DNA of 64,000 nt from Pelagibacterales bacterium SAG-MED37 (GCA_014653605.1 JACWEG010000001.1:121118-185117); one strand, 5' to 3'. Shown: positions 26,306-35,655, counted from the stretch's first letter. Program-made: numbers and translations. Notes: generated by a model from the sequence alone, not told the origin.

Positions 26306-26716
26306 ATGTACAAAAACACTAATTGTTTTCATCTAGCAATCCCTTGTGGAGATCTAGAAATAGCAAAAAAGTTTTATAGTGAAACTTTGGGTTGCCGACT
26401 TGATAACTCAGCTCAAGAATGGGCTGATGTTGATTTTTGGGGAAATGAATTAACACTTCATGCAAGTGATCATAAGTTAGACAGTGAAAGACATGATGTG
26501 GACATGGGAAATGTTTCTGTTCCTCATTTTGGAGTTCACTTATCTAGAAAAGATTTTGATGCTTTAAAAAATAGATTAAAAGAAAATGGTGCGAAATATT
26601 ATGATGAACCTTACTTAAGATTTAAAGGTACAAAATATGAGCAAGAAACTTTTTTTGTAAAAGATCCTAACGAAAATATTTTAGAGATTAAAACATTAAC
26701 GGCTAATTCAGAATAA
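26306..26716 (+). CDS. VOC-family (glyoxalase/bleomycin-resistance fold) protein
   Basis: A 136-residue single VOC module pair. The opening NCFHLAIPCGDLEIAKKFYSETLGC gives the first metal His. HFGVHLSRKDF and VKDPNENILEIKTL carry further ligand candidates (His, Glu), the arrangement of extradiol-type or glyoxalase I-type proteins. The substrate is unknown. It has a good AAAGGAG ribosome site and is followed by a LysE exporter. Confidence 0.87.
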   Translation: MYKNTNCFHLAIPCGDLEIAKKFYSETLGCRLDNSAQEWADVDFWGNELTLHASDHKLDSERHDVDMGNVSVPHFGVHLSRKDFDALKNRLKENGAKYYDEPYLRFKGTKYEQETFFVKDPNENILEIKTLTANSE

Positions 26717-26727
26717 TCTGATTTTAG

Positions 26728-27342
26728 ATGGAATACCTGGTATTGGGTTTTTTTACCGGGCTTAGTTTAATATTAGCAATAGGTGCACAAAACATTTTTG
26801 TAATAGAGCAGGGGCTAAAAAAACAACATGTATTTTTAGTCTGTATAGTTTGTTCTTTATCAGATTTATTATTAATATTTTCTGGTATCCTTCTATTTCA
26901 TTTTTTTCATCAATATTTTAATTTATTTGTAGAGTTAGTTTTAAATATCTCATTAATAATTTTTTTAATTTATTTTATATATTCTAAAATCAAATCTTTA
27001 AAAATTGATGTTAATTTTAATAGCGAATTTAAAGATATTTCTAGTTCTGAGATTTTATTAAAGACACTTGGTTTTACTTATCTGAATGCACATGTTTATT
27101 CTGATACGGTTTTCTTTTTAGGAAATTTTTCAAAAAATTTTCTTTTTGATGAAAAAATTTATTTTGGTGTTGGTGCATCAATTGCATCATTAATATTTTT
27201 CTTTCTGTTGGGTTATTTATCTGTTTACTTTTCAAAATATGCCCAGAGTGATAAAACATGGAAATATATTAATATATTTATAATTGGCTTTATGTCCTTG
27301 CTTACAATTTATATAGTTAAAGAAACAGTATATTTTCTTTAA
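26728..27342 (+). CDS. LysE/ArgO-family amino acid exporter
   Basis: A 204-residue inner-membrane exporter with about six helices. The N-terminus LVLGFFTGLSLILAIGAQNIFVIEQGL is the LysE/ArgO signature, including the conserved GAQN. Later, LGFTYLNAHVYSDTVFFLG matches the family's LNPHVYLDT-like segment, here with Ala for Pro. It probably exports basic amino acids. Start is ATG, 11 bp after the VOC gene. Confidence 0.9.
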   Translation: MEYLVLGFFTGLSLILAIGAQNIFVIEQGLKKQHVFLVCIVCSLSDLLLIFSGILLFHFFHQYFNLFVELVLNISLIIFLIYFIYSKIKSLKIDVNFNSEFKDISSSEILLKTLGFTYLNAHVYSDTVFFLGNFSKNFLFDEKIYFGVGASIASLIFFFLLGYLSVYFSKYAQSDKTWKYINIFIIGFMSLLTIYIVKETVYFL

Positions 27343-27358
27343 TTAATAACATTTTTAG

Positions 27359-28087
27359 GTGACAATTATAGCGCATGTTAAATTCTCTATTAGTAATTAT
27401 TTTAAAAATATGAGTGATTTAAATAAACATTTTCAACCAAAAAACTTTAGTGACAAGGTTGCTTTATCTTTTACTAAATTTTTAAGGTTGCTAGCAGATA
27501 CTTTTTTTAAAAAAAGATATGGCCATAGAGCTGTAGTACTAGAAACAGTTGCAGCTGTCCCAGGAATGGTTGCTGGAATGTTGTTACACTTAAAATCTCT
27601 TAGAAAAATAGAAGATGATAAAGGTTGGATAAAAACTCTTTTAGATGAAGCTGAAAATGAAAGAATGCATTTAATGACTTTTGTTCATATTGCAAAACCA
27701 ACTGCTATTGAAAGATTTATAATTATGATTGCTCAATTCATTTTTATTTTAACTTATGCAATAATATATTTAGTCTCTCAAAGAACTGCACATAGAATTG
27801 TTGGTTATTTTGAAGAGGAAGCTGTTATTAGTTATACTGAATATTTAAATGAGCTTGAAGCTGGAACTATTCCTGATCAACCTGCTCCTGAAATTGCAAT
27901 AAATTATTGGAACCTACCACTACATTCAACACTTAAAGATGTTGTAAGAGTAATAAGAGATGATGAAGCTGGACATAGAGATGTAAATCATCAGTTTGCT
28001 AATTTAATTAATATAAAAAAATCAAAAAAAAATATTGTTACAAAAGACAAAATTAAAGAAGAAAAAACTGAAGAAATTTTAAATTAA
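27359..28087 (+). CDS. aox: Alternative oxidase (cyanide-insensitive ubiquinol oxidase)
   Basis: A membrane-bound di-iron quinol oxidase that reduces oxygen without proton pumping. All family iron-ligand motifs are present: [10 protein letters not shown] (Glu), [13 protein letters not shown] (Glu, His), [14 protein letters not shown] (Glu), and [12 protein letters not shown] (Glu, His). Two membrane-binding hydrophobic helices lie between. Length (242) is short because mitochondrial targeting sequence is absent. The track start is GTG at 27359; ATG at 27410 is an alternative, and neither has a good ribosome site. Confidence 0.93.
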   Translation: MTIIAHVKFSISNYFKNMSDLNKHFQPKNFSDKVALSFTKFLRLLADTFFKKRYGHRAVVLETVAAVPGMVAGMLLHLKSLRKIEDDKGWIKTLLDEAENERMHLMTFVHIAKPTAIERFIIMIAQFIFILTYAIIYLVSQRTAHRIVGYFEEEAVISYTEYLNELEAGTIPDQPAPEIAINYWNLPLHSTLKDVVRVIRDDEAGHRDVNHQFANLINIKKSKKNIVTKDKIKEEKTEEILN

Positions 28088-28100
28088 TCCTTAATTTAAT

Positions 28101-28562
28101 ATGATTGATAAAAGAAAATTTTTAAAATTATTAGGATTTTCTTATTTATTATTTTTAGCTTTACCCTACAGGGTTTTATCATCAGCAACCAAAAAAATTA
28201 TTAATCCAAATCTTTCAAAAGCTCAAAAAAATATAATGTTTAATGAAGGTACAGAAAGAGCTTTTACAAGTGATTTACTTAAAGAAGATAGAGAGGGATT
28301 TTATCATTGTGCAAACTGTAATGCTAAGCTATTTGCATCTAATTCAAAATTTGATAGTGGAACAGGGTGGCCTTCATTTTCAGAAGCGTTACCAGGAGCG
28401 TTTAAAACAAAAATAGATTATTCTTTTGGTATGAAGCGAGTTGAATATCATTGTGCAAACTGCGGTGCTCATCATGGTCATGTTTTTTTAGATGGTCCAA
28501 CTGCTACTGGAAAAAGATTTTGTAATAATGGATTGTGTTTAATTTTTATTCCAGAAAATTAA
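28101..28562 (+). CDS. msrB: Exported peptide-methionine (R)-S-oxide reductase
   Basis: Repairs oxidised methionine. The zinc Cys pairs are CANCNAKLF and CANCGAHHGHVF. The substrate motif DSGTGWPSF and the C-terminal catalytic Cys in GKRFCNNGLCLIF fit MsrB. The N-terminus (MIDKRKFLKLLGFSYLLFLALP) looks like a secretion signal with a K-R-x-F-L-K twin-arginine-like motif, so the protein may be exported folded, like periplasmic MsrB forms. It follows the alternative oxidase by 13 bp. Confidence 0.92.
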   Translation: MIDKRKFLKLLGFSYLLFLALPYRVLSSATKKIINPNLSKAQKNIMFNEGTERAFTSDLLKEDREGFYHCANCNAKLFASNSKFDSGTGWPSFSEALPGAFKTKIDYSFGMKRVEYHCANCGAHHGHVFLDGPTATGKRFCNNGLCLIFIPEN

Positions 28563-29845
28563 TTAGAAAAACCGTATTTTCTAAGTCTTGCATCACCTGT
28601 TCTGGCGTGAGCTTCCATACCTTCATATCTTGAAATCCTTGCACAGGCTGCTCCAACAGATTTTGTAGACTCTTTTGTCATTCTTTGAAAACTTAATGTT
28701 TTAATAAATTTTCCTACAAACAATCCACCTGTATAACGACCAGCACCTTTTGTAGGCAAGATATGATTTGTGCCAGAGCATTTATCTCCGTAAGCAACAG
28801 TTGTTTCTTCACCAATAAATAGTGAACCATAATTTTTTAATCTTTTATGAAACCATTCTAGATTTTGAGTTTGAACCTCTAAATGTTCAGGTGCATACTC
28901 ATCACTTATAGTAGCCATTTCCTCATCAGTATCACAAAGTATAACCTCACCATAATCTCTCCATGCTGCTTCAGCACTTGTTCTTGGAACTTCAGGCAAT
29001 TCAGCAATCAATTCAGGAACTCTTTTTAATACTTCTTCAGCTAGTCTTTTGCTGGTTGTGTATAACCAAGCAGGAGAATTATATCCATGTTCAGCTTGAC
29101 CAACTAAGTCTACAGCAACCATTTCAGCATCAGCCTTGTCATCCGCAATTACAGCAATTTCTGTTGGACCGGCAAATAAATCTATTCCAACTTTTCCAAA
29201 TAAAATTCTTTTTGCCTCTGCAACAAACTGATTTCCTGGACCAACTAATATATCTGCAGGTGGATTTTTAAATAGTCCATTAGTCATTGCAGCAATACCA
29301 GGAACTCCACCTAAATTTAGTATTACATCAGCACCACACAAATCAGCTGTATAAACAATTGCTGGATGAGCTCCAACTCCCTCTTTGGGAGGACTACAGG
29401 CAATAATATTTTTTACTCCAGCAACTTTAGCTGTTGTTACACTCATAACAGCAGAGGCTATATGTGCGTAACGTCCGCCAGGTATATAACAGCCGGCAGT
29501 GTTGACTGGTATTAATTTTTGACCAGCAAATAATCCTGGAGAAAGTTCTACTTCAAAATCTTGACCATAGTTTTTTAATTGGGCTTCAGCAAATTTTCTT
29601 ACTCTTTCATGAGAAAATTGAATGTCATCTTTTGTTTTTTGATCTAATTCTTTTTTGATATTTTCAATTCTTTCTTTTGAAACAATAATTTCACCGTCAT
29701 ATTTATCAAATTTTTTAGTTAAATTGATACATGCTTCTTCTTTTGAATTTTCAATTTCTTTTAATAAATTTTTAACTATCTCAGTAGTTTTAGTATCATC
29801 TGTAGAAGATGTTTTAGGAGATTTTTTTAAATAAGTAATTGCCAT
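28559..29845 (-). CDS. hpsN: HpsN-like sulfopropanediol 3-dehydrogenase (histidinol dehydrogenase family)
   Basis: An NAD-dependent, zinc-type HisD-family dehydrogenase of 428 residues. The segment NTAGCYIPGGRYAHIASAV and the following VAGVKNIIACSPP are those I know from the HpsN subgroup, which oxidises 2,3-dihydroxypropane-1-sulfonate (DHPS) to sulfolactate, and not from true HisD. The zinc His/Asp region (GQAEHGYNSPAW, YAPEHLEVQ) is intact. Its place at the end of a minus-strand run with Pta-like, Ldh2-like and taurine-transporter genes supports a sulfonate role. Subgroup certainty is moderate. Confidence 0.78.
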   Translation of the reverse strand: MAITYLKKSPKTSSTDDTKTTEIVKNLLKEIENSKEEACINLTKKFDKYDGEIIVSKERIENIKKELDQKTKDDIQFSHERVRKFAEAQLKNYGQDFEVELSPGLFAGQKLIPVNTAGCYIPGGRYAHIASAVMSVTTAKVAGVKNIIACSPPKEGVGAHPAIVYTADLCGADVILNLGGVPGIAAMTNGLFKNPPADILVGPGNQFVAEAKRILFGKVGIDLFAGPTEIAVIADDKADAEMVAVDLVGQAEHGYNSPAWLYTTSKRLAEEVLKRVPELIAELPEVPRTSAEAAWRDYGEVILCDTDEEMATISDEYAPEHLEVQTQNLEWFHKRLKNYGSLFIGEETTVAYGDKCSGTNHILPTKGAGRYTGGLFVGKFIKTLSFQRMTKESTKSVGAACARISRYEGMEAHARTGDARLRKYGFSN

Positions 29846-29906
29846 AGTTTTTATTTGAATTAATGGGACTATTTAATGCAAATTAGTTTTTTTTTCAATG
29901 AAACTA

Positions 29907-30818
29907 TTAATCTAAAGCTACCACTGCAGCAGCAATCGAGGCTAATCTAGCAGGTGCTTCGTCTGATCGACTTGTAATTACCACTGGTACTTTACCACCA
30001 ATTACAACTCCAGCAGCACAGGCTCCACAGAAATATATTAACATTTTAACTAAAGCGTTTCCTGTTTCTACACTTGGAACCAATAAAACATCAGCTTCAC
30101 CAGCTACAATATTTTTTATTCCTTTAATTGATGCTGATTTTTTTGAAATACTATTATCAAAAGCTAATGGACCAAAAACATCTGCATTTAAATTATCTTC
30201 TTTAGCTAGTTTTGTTATTTCAGCTGCTTCTTTTGAACTTGGAACACTATCTAGCACTTCCTCAGTAGCAGAAAGAATAGCAACTTTTGGCTTATCAATT
30301 CTGATTCTATTTGAAAAATTTATTACATTTTTTAAAATATGCATCTTTGTTTTTATATTTGGCAATACATTTAATGCTCCATCAGTAATTATTAATGGTT
30401 TGCTTTCTTTATCAATAGTCATGTGCCAGATATGACTTAGTCTAGTTTTTCCTAATAAATCATATTCTCTTTTTAAAACTTCTTTCATTAAAACATCAGT
30501 ATGAATATGTCCTTTGACAATAATTCTAACTTTTTTTTCACTAGCTAATTTTGCAGCTATTGGTGCAGTATTATTTTCAACAGGTTCGTTTATGATTTCA
30601 TAATTAGAAATATCCCATTTTAAATCTTCAGCACATTTTAAAATTTCTTTTTCATCACCGATAAAAATTGGCTCTATTAAATTCTCATTTACAGCATCTT
30701 GTATTGAAAGCATAGGAAGTGGTTTACCTGCGTTAACTATTGCTGCTTTAACACCCTTTTTTTTATGGGCAACATCTAAAAGGTTATTTGGACAGACTAT
30801 TTCCTTATTTGATAGCAT
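29907..30818 (-). CDS. pta: Phosphate acetyltransferase-like enzyme
   Basis: A 303-residue member of the phosphate acetyl/butyryltransferase family, converting acyl phosphate to acyl-CoA. Visible are GHIHTDVLMKEVLKREYDLLG, RLSHIWHM, ITDGALNVLP, and the C-terminal VLLVPSVETGNALVKML and ITSRSDEAPARLASIA. In taurine and sulfoacetate dissimilation this enzyme takes acetyl phosphate from Xsc to acetyl-CoA, which fits the neighbours; a butyryl-type substrate cannot be excluded. It is spaced 4 bp from the upstream Ldh2-like gene. Confidence 0.82.
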   Translation of the reverse strand: MLSNKEIVCPNNLLDVAHKKKGVKAAIVNAGKPLPMLSIQDAVNENLIEPIFIGDEKEILKCAEDLKWDISNYEIINEPVENNTAPIAAKLASEKKVRIIVKGHIHTDVLMKEVLKREYDLLGKTRLSHIWHMTIDKESKPLIITDGALNVLPNIKTKMHILKNVINFSNRIRIDKPKVAILSATEEVLDSVPSSKEAAEITKLAKEDNLNADVFGPLAFDNSISKKSASIKGIKNIVAGEADVLLVPSVETGNALVKMLIYFCGACAAGVVIGGKVPVVITSRSDEAPARLASIAAAVVALD

Positions 30819-30822
30819 AAAT

Positions 30823-31827
30823 TTAATTCTTAAGTATTTTTAAATCTTTTTTAATTGTTTCTGAAATTTTAATATCCTTTTTTGAATTCATTTTGAACCT
30901 TTTAAATTTATTTTCACCAGGGTACATAATATTTTTAACACCTTTAATTTTAGGTAATTTTTTTATTGTTTTAATATTATTTTTAATTCTACTATTATAA
31001 TCCTTCACAAATAAATTTGTTTTAAATGTGATAAATAAATGGCCGATATTTTGAGGGCCTGAAAAATCATCAAATGGATCTTTAACTCTGCCAGCATGAT
31101 TACTTCCTGTTAAAACACCACTTAAAATATCAACCATCCAAGCTAATCCTGAACCTCTAAAACCAGCAATAGGTAACTGAACTCCTTTAAGAGCTTTTTT
31201 TGCATCTGTTGTGGGTTTGCCAAATTTATCTAAAGCAACACCTTCTGGAATTTTTTGATTATTTCTTGCAGCTACTCTTATCTTTCCTCTATTAATCATT
31301 GAAATAGAGGTATCTAAAATAAATGGAATTTTTGAACCTGTAGGAGTTCCAAAACAAATCGGGTTAGTACCAAATAAACTTTTTAATGCTCCATGAGGAG
31401 CTACTGCTGGTGGTGCACTTGTGTAAATCATAGTAACCAGATTTTTTTTTACTGCTTGTTCCGCATAATACCCTGAAAGACCATAATGACCGCTATTTTT
31501 TACTGCAACCATTCCTATCCCTGTTTTATTTGCATTTTGAATTGCTTTTTTTATAGCAACATCTGCAGCTACAAAACCTATACTATTATTTGCATCTACA
31601 AGTGAAATAGACTGTGAAATTTTTTTAATCTTAATTTTAGGTTTTGGATTAATAACTTTTTTAGAAATTCTTTCACAATACATTTTTAATCGTGAAAGAC
31701 CGTGCCCATAGGCGCCAACTAACTCGGCATTGATTAAAGCATTTGCCGAAATCAAAGCATGATTATTGTTTAAGCCAAATTTTTTAAAGATTTTAATAAC
31801 TTCTTTTTTTAAAATATCCGTTTTCAA
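30823..31827 (-). CDS. Ldh2/MDH2-family (malate/L-lactate/L-sulfolactate) dehydrogenase
   Basis: A 334-residue NAD(P)-dependent dehydrogenase of the Ldh2 family. It includes LVGAYGHGLSRLKMYCERI, VKNSGHYGLSGYYAEQA with the catalytic-type His, and a late GFRGSGLAWMVDILSGVLTGS. The same family includes ComC, the (L)-sulfolactate dehydrogenase of coenzyme M and sulfolactate pathways, and the location between a taurine-type transporter and a HpsN-like gene makes that role attractive. Other 2-hydroxyacids remain possible. It lies 1 bp after the permease gene. Confidence 0.82.
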   Translation of the reverse strand: MKTDILKKEVIKIFKKFGLNNNHALISANALINAELVGAYGHGLSRLKMYCERISKKVINPKPKIKIKKISQSISLVDANNSIGFVAADVAIKKAIQNANKTGIGMVAVKNSGHYGLSGYYAEQAVKKNLVTMIYTSAPPAVAPHGALKSLFGTNPICFGTPTGSKIPFILDTSISMINRGKIRVAARNNQKIPEGVALDKFGKPTTDAKKALKGVQLPIAGFRGSGLAWMVDILSGVLTGSNHAGRVKDPFDDFSGPQNIGHLFITFKTNLFVKDYNSRIKNNIKTIKKLPKIKGVKNIMYPGENKFKRFKMNSKKDIKISETIKKDLKILKN

Positions 31828-31828
31828 A

Positions 31829-33754
31829 CTATCCTTTTCCGCGCCATGGGATTGTTTTATCTATAATTTTTCTCAAAGTGATATCAAACAATAATCCAAG
31901 CATACCCATTATAAATATTGTTATCCAAATCACTTCATATTGAAAATATTTTTTTGCAACGTTTTCTACAAATCCAATACCCGTTGTACCTGCTAAAAAC
32001 TCTGCTGCAACTAAAGTTCCCCAACACATACCTACTGCAACTCTTATACCAGTAAGAATTTCCGGTAATGAATTAGGAAATATTACGTGTCTTAGTATTT
32101 GTCGTTTAGATGCTCCCAATGAATGAGCAGCATGAATCTTAGAAAGCTGAGTCCCGGAGGCACCAGCTCTAGCTGAAATAATCATAATTGATAAAGAAAC
32201 CATAAATAAAAGAAATACTTTTCCAGTGTTATCTATACCCAATACAGAAATAATTAGTGGTGCCCAAGCTAAAGGGGGAACAGGTCTATAAAGTTCAATC
32301 AAAGGATCAAAAAAACCTTTGGCAAATCTATTTAGTCCCATGAATAAACCTAACGGTACACCAATGATTATTCCAAACACTAATCCTAGAAAAACTCTCA
32401 AAAATGAATCCCAGATGTGTCCGTAAGGTACTGGTACCTTAAATAATTTGAAATCACCTGTTACAACTTTTAAAACATTACCTTTGAAATTTTCTTTTAC
32501 AATTCCATCTTTAGTATGAACTGGATATTCACCAGGTAAAATATCTGCTATCCAATCAGGTAAAATAAATCCAATCATTTTACTGACATCAACCATATCT
32601 ATCCAAAGAAGAGGTATATCTTTGTAACCAACGCTTGGTTTTGACATTAATATAAACTTGTTAAAAGTATCAGATGGTTTTGGAAGCCATCTACCAGAAC
32701 CTTGTTCAGAACAACTTGGACCACTAGCAACTATTGTTCCGGCTGGGAATAACAAAATATCTATAAATCTTAGACCACCTTGTGTCTTTAATTGTGCATT
32801 ATCAAATTTAATAATAGCATTTTGCATTTTGTTTAATGCATTAGGTGGATATATACTTGCAAATTCTATTCTTCTTGCGATCTTTATAATATTTTTTGCA
32901 TAGGTAGATGCTACTTCCTCACTGTCACTTAGATCTTTTCTATAAGATTTAATATCATCTTTAAGCTGTTTAATTTGATTTTTAAATTGAGGATTATGAT
33001 TTCTTAGTTTAAAAAATTCATCACTAATTAAGTTTAATTCTTGCGCAGCAGCATGAAATTTTAAACCTCTATCAGTTGCTGGAATTAAGGGTACTTCCAT
33101 AGTATTTTCTATAGAACCAGTTCCTGATTGTACTTTTACAATTCCCCATCCACCTTCTTCACTTACAGCTTTAAGTCTTTCATTAAGTTCCTGTTCAGTT
33201 TCAAATGGATAATCTGGTTTTTGAAAATTTTCAGTTAAAAGGTTAATTTTACCTGTTATATCATTAATCTTTTGTTTGGTTTCATTTTCAATCAAATCTT
33301 CATTTGTTAATAATGGAATTAATTGATTTGTTTTCTTTATAAATCCCGCAAGAACTGTTTTTTGTTGATTATCTATTTCTTGAGAATTTTGTATTTCGTT
33401 TAAAATTAGATTAAGATTTTTATTTTCTTTCTTGATTTGAGATGTACTTTTGAATTCCCTTTCTTCAATAGGAAATTGATATTTTAAACCTAGCAATGAG
33501 TCATTTACTTTTGCTACTTGGCAAAGTTCGTTAGCAGATTTTGGATAAAATCCTTTTGCAATATCCCATGAATAATAAAGCCAAACTAAAAGAAGAAAGC
33601 TGCTTCCTACGATAACCCAATGCGTACCACCTAATGCTCTTTCAGGATTACCAAATACCGCATCAACTTTTTCAGTTTTAATTAGTTTTCTTCCATAAAG
33701 AATACAGCCTATAACCGCTACAAAAATTAAAAAAGTTACTATTTGAGTAAGCAT
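31829..33754 (-). CDS. tauC: TauC-like ABC permease with a large N-terminal extension
   Basis: The inner-membrane permease of the adjacent ABC importer. The last about 200 residues (from about 438) are a standard TauC/SsuC domain with the ATPase-contact loop HSLGASKRQILRHVIFPNSLPEI. The first about 435 residues are extra. Two membrane segments near 3-20 and 47-66 are followed by a mostly helical region of about 330 residues, probably periplasmic, with a short hydrophobic re-entry around 325-345 and 385-400. Normal TauC proteins are 250-280 residues, so this is more than twice the usual size. Frame is open throughout, so it is not a frameshift artefact. Confidence 0.88.
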   Translation of the reverse strand: MLTQIVTFLIFVAVIGCILYGRKLIKTEKVDAVFGNPERALGGTHWVIVGSSFLLLVWLYYSWDIAKGFYPKSANELCQVAKVNDSLLGLKYQFPIEEREFKSTSQIKKENKNLNLILNEIQNSQEIDNQQKTVLAGFIKKTNQLIPLLTNEDLIENETKQKINDITGKINLLTENFQKPDYPFETEQELNERLKAVSEEGGWGIVKVQSGTGSIENTMEVPLIPATDRGLKFHAAAQELNLISDEFFKLRNHNPQFKNQIKQLKDDIKSYRKDLSDSEEVASTYAKNIIKIARRIEFASIYPPNALNKMQNAIIKFDNAQLKTQGGLRFIDILLFPAGTIVASGPSCSEQGSGRWLPKPSDTFNKFILMSKPSVGYKDIPLLWIDMVDVSKMIGFILPDWIADILPGEYPVHTKDGIVKENFKGNVLKVVTGDFKLFKVPVPYGHIWDSFLRVFLGLVFGIIIGVPLGLFMGLNRFAKGFFDPLIELYRPVPPLAWAPLIISVLGIDNTGKVFLLFMVSLSIMIISARAGASGTQLSKIHAAHSLGASKRQILRHVIFPNSLPEILTGIRVAVGMCWGTLVAAEFLAGTTGIGFVENVAKKYFQYEVIWITIFIMGMLGLLFDITLRKIIDKTIPWRGKG

Positions 33755-34552
33755 TTAAATATCTTTCCCCATAATTTCTTCTTCCATATTCCAAATCATT
33801 TCTAAAATTTCTTCACGCTTTGCAGAAAAATCTTTATTTTTTTTTATTTCCCTTAAATCTTCTTTTAATCCCATCGAAGCAAAAGGTAGATTGTATTCTT
33901 TATGTATACGGCCTGGTCTAGGAGCCATCACGTAAAGTCTTTCACCAAGTAATAAAGCCTCTTCAACTGAGTGAGTAATTAAGATAATTGTTTTGCCAGT
34001 TTCTTTCCAAATTTTTAAAACTAAAGACTGCATTTTTTCTCTGGTTAATGCATCAAGTGCACCTAATGGTTCATCCATTAAAATTAAATCTGGATCGTTA
34101 ATTAGACATCTTGCTAGAGCAACTCTTTGCTGCATTCCTCCTGACAACTGATAGGTTGGAGTATTACCAAATCCCTGTAAACCTACAATTTCCAACCACT
34201 CATCTACTTTTTTTGCAGTTTGTATAGGATCTTCTTTCTTCATTCTTAATCCAAAGTTTACATTCTCTGCAACAGTTAACCATTCAAACAAAGCTCCTTG
34301 TTGAAAAACCATTCCTCTTTCAACACCAGGACCATCAATTTCTTTATTATTTAAAGTGATAACACCTGAAGTTGGCCTGATAAATCCTGCAGTGATATTA
34401 AGTAAAGTTGTTTTCCCACAACCAGATGGACCAAGAACTGTAAGAAGTTCTCCTTTTTTAAGTGTAAAATTTAAATCTTTTAAAGCGTGAACCGTTTCTC
34501 CTTTTGGAGTCTTAAAAATCATATTAAGATTTTGAGAAATTAGATCACTCAT
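33755..34552 (-). CDS. tauB: Taurine/sulfonate-type ABC transporter ATP-binding protein
   Basis: The ATPase of the importer, 265 residues. Walker A is GPSGCGKTT (about 41-49), signature QLSGGMQQRVALARCL, Walker B LILMDEPLGALD and switch His in ILITHSVEEA. It groups with the nitrate/sulfonate/taurine ATPases. It abuts the permease gene and is separated from the binding-protein gene by a strong hairpin. Confidence 0.92.
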   Translation of the reverse strand: MSDLISQNLNMIFKTPKGETVHALKDLNFTLKKGELLTVLGPSGCGKTTLLNITAGFIRPTSGVITLNNKEIDGPGVERGMVFQQGALFEWLTVAENVNFGLRMKKEDPIQTAKKVDEWLEIVGLQGFGNTPTYQLSGGMQQRVALARCLINDPDLILMDEPLGALDALTREKMQSLVLKIWKETGKTIILITHSVEEALLLGERLYVMAPRPGRIHKEYNLPFASMGLKEDLREIKKNKDFSAKREEILEMIWNMEEEIMGKDI

Positions 34553-34580
34553 AAAATGACTTTATATTAAAATTTTTATT

Positions 34581-34620
34581 AAAAAAATAGGCACCAATTT
34601 AATAAAATTGGCGCCTATTT
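34581..34620 (-). terminator. Attenuator/terminator hairpin between tauA and tauB
   Basis: On the minus strand, 16-bp arms (34605-34620 and 34585-34600, one G-U pair) close a 4-base loop and run into a T-rich tract. The hairpin lies about 20 bp after the binding-protein stop and about 30 bp before the ATPase start. It should give more binding protein than ATPase and permease. Confidence 0.85.
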
Positions 34621-34640
34621 AAATTTTAAATACCTTTAGA

Positions 34641-35582
34641 TTATAAAGGTAAGAAACTAGTGTCTACATTCCCTCTTGGAGTTCCCATACCTTTTAGGAA
34701 CGCATCAAGATTTCCACTTTCCATAGAACTTTTTGTTTCTTCTGGAGTTAGGAATTTAAATCCACTTAAAGTATCTTTCATATCAGCAACTTTCATTTCT
34801 GAAGCTTTTGCCATAACACTCATATTGCTTTTACCAGCTTTGTATCTAGCATTAGCTTCGTGAGTTACTTCTATAAAAGTTCTAAGCATACCTGGATTTT
34901 CTTTCATAAACTTTGTAGTTACTGAAGTAATATCTATTCCAAGAATACCTGCAGCTCTAGCTTCGTCTACTGTTAGAAGTCTTGATCCTACAGCAGTAGC
35001 AGCTTTAATTGAGTTACCACCAAATAAACATGCCATTACAACATCACCACTTACTAATGCAGCAGCTCCTTCTTCAGGATCCATTTGAATAATATCCATT
35101 TTGCCTCTATCAGCTCCAACTACTTTCATACTTTCATCAAAAACGTATTCAGCCATTGTTCCTAATGGAACAGCAACTTTCTTACCTTCTAATTCAGTAG
35201 CATTTGCTTTTGTAATTCCAGAAGCATTAGAAGTAACACAAGTTGTTCCTCCCATTCCGTATTCCATAGCAATATCAACTAGTTTAATTGGTGCTTTAGA
35301 TTTAACAGCATTAATGAAAGGTACTAAACCTTGAGAATAAGAAATATCTATATCTCCTGCAAGCATAGCATCAGTCATTGCTCCACCGTTTGTAAAATTT
35401 GTCCATTTAACTGGAACACCAAGAGCTTTAGCGAACGCTTTTTTTTGCATATCCTCTAAATTTGGACTTGGCCATTCTAGAAAATAAGCAACTCTAACTT
35501 CATTAGCAGCCGCATTAGCAGCAGAAATACTTAAGTTAAGAGCTACAAAACATCCTAGAAGAAAACTTATTATTTTTTTCAT
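34641..35582 (-). CDS. tauA: Taurine ABC transporter substrate-binding protein (TauA-like)
   Basis: A periplasmic binding protein of 313 residues with a signal peptide (about 1-24, ending ANAA). It is type II, with the TauA/SsuA-style opening VRVAYFLEWPSPNL and a ligand-pocket region around SYSQGLVPF and VPLGTMAEYVFDE. Taurine specificity is inferred from the divergent taurine aminotransferase gene and from family resemblance. It is the first gene of the minus-strand operon and has its own downstream hairpin for high expression. Confidence 0.87.
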   Translation of the reverse strand: MKKIISFLLGCFVALNLSISAANAAANEVRVAYFLEWPSPNLEDMQKKAFAKALGVPVKWTNFTNGGAMTDAMLAGDIDISYSQGLVPFINAVKSKAPIKLVDIAMEYGMGGTTCVTSNASGITKANATELEGKKVAVPLGTMAEYVFDESMKVVGADRGKMDIIQMDPEEGAAALVSGDVVMACLFGGNSIKAATAVGSRLLTVDEARAAGILGIDITSVTTKFMKENPGMLRTFIEVTHEANARYKAGKSNMSVMAKASEMKVADMKDTLSGFKFLTPEETKSSMESGNLDAFLKGMGTPRGNVDTSFLPL

Positions 35583-35655
35583 TTATTCCCCTATCTTTAA
35601 TTATTTAATTGTAGATATTTAAATTCAATTTTGAATAGAAGTAAAACAAATTATA

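Noticed and set aside
28963-29271. 102-aa plus-strand ORF rich in Leu and Gln
   Set aside because: It is antisense to the HpsN-like gene and has low-complexity composition expected from a shadow frame.
28559-29845. Classifying the gene as histidine-pathway hisD
   Set aside because: The N-terminal substrate-region motifs and the sulfonate neighbours fit HpsN better; a true HisD role is not fully excluded.
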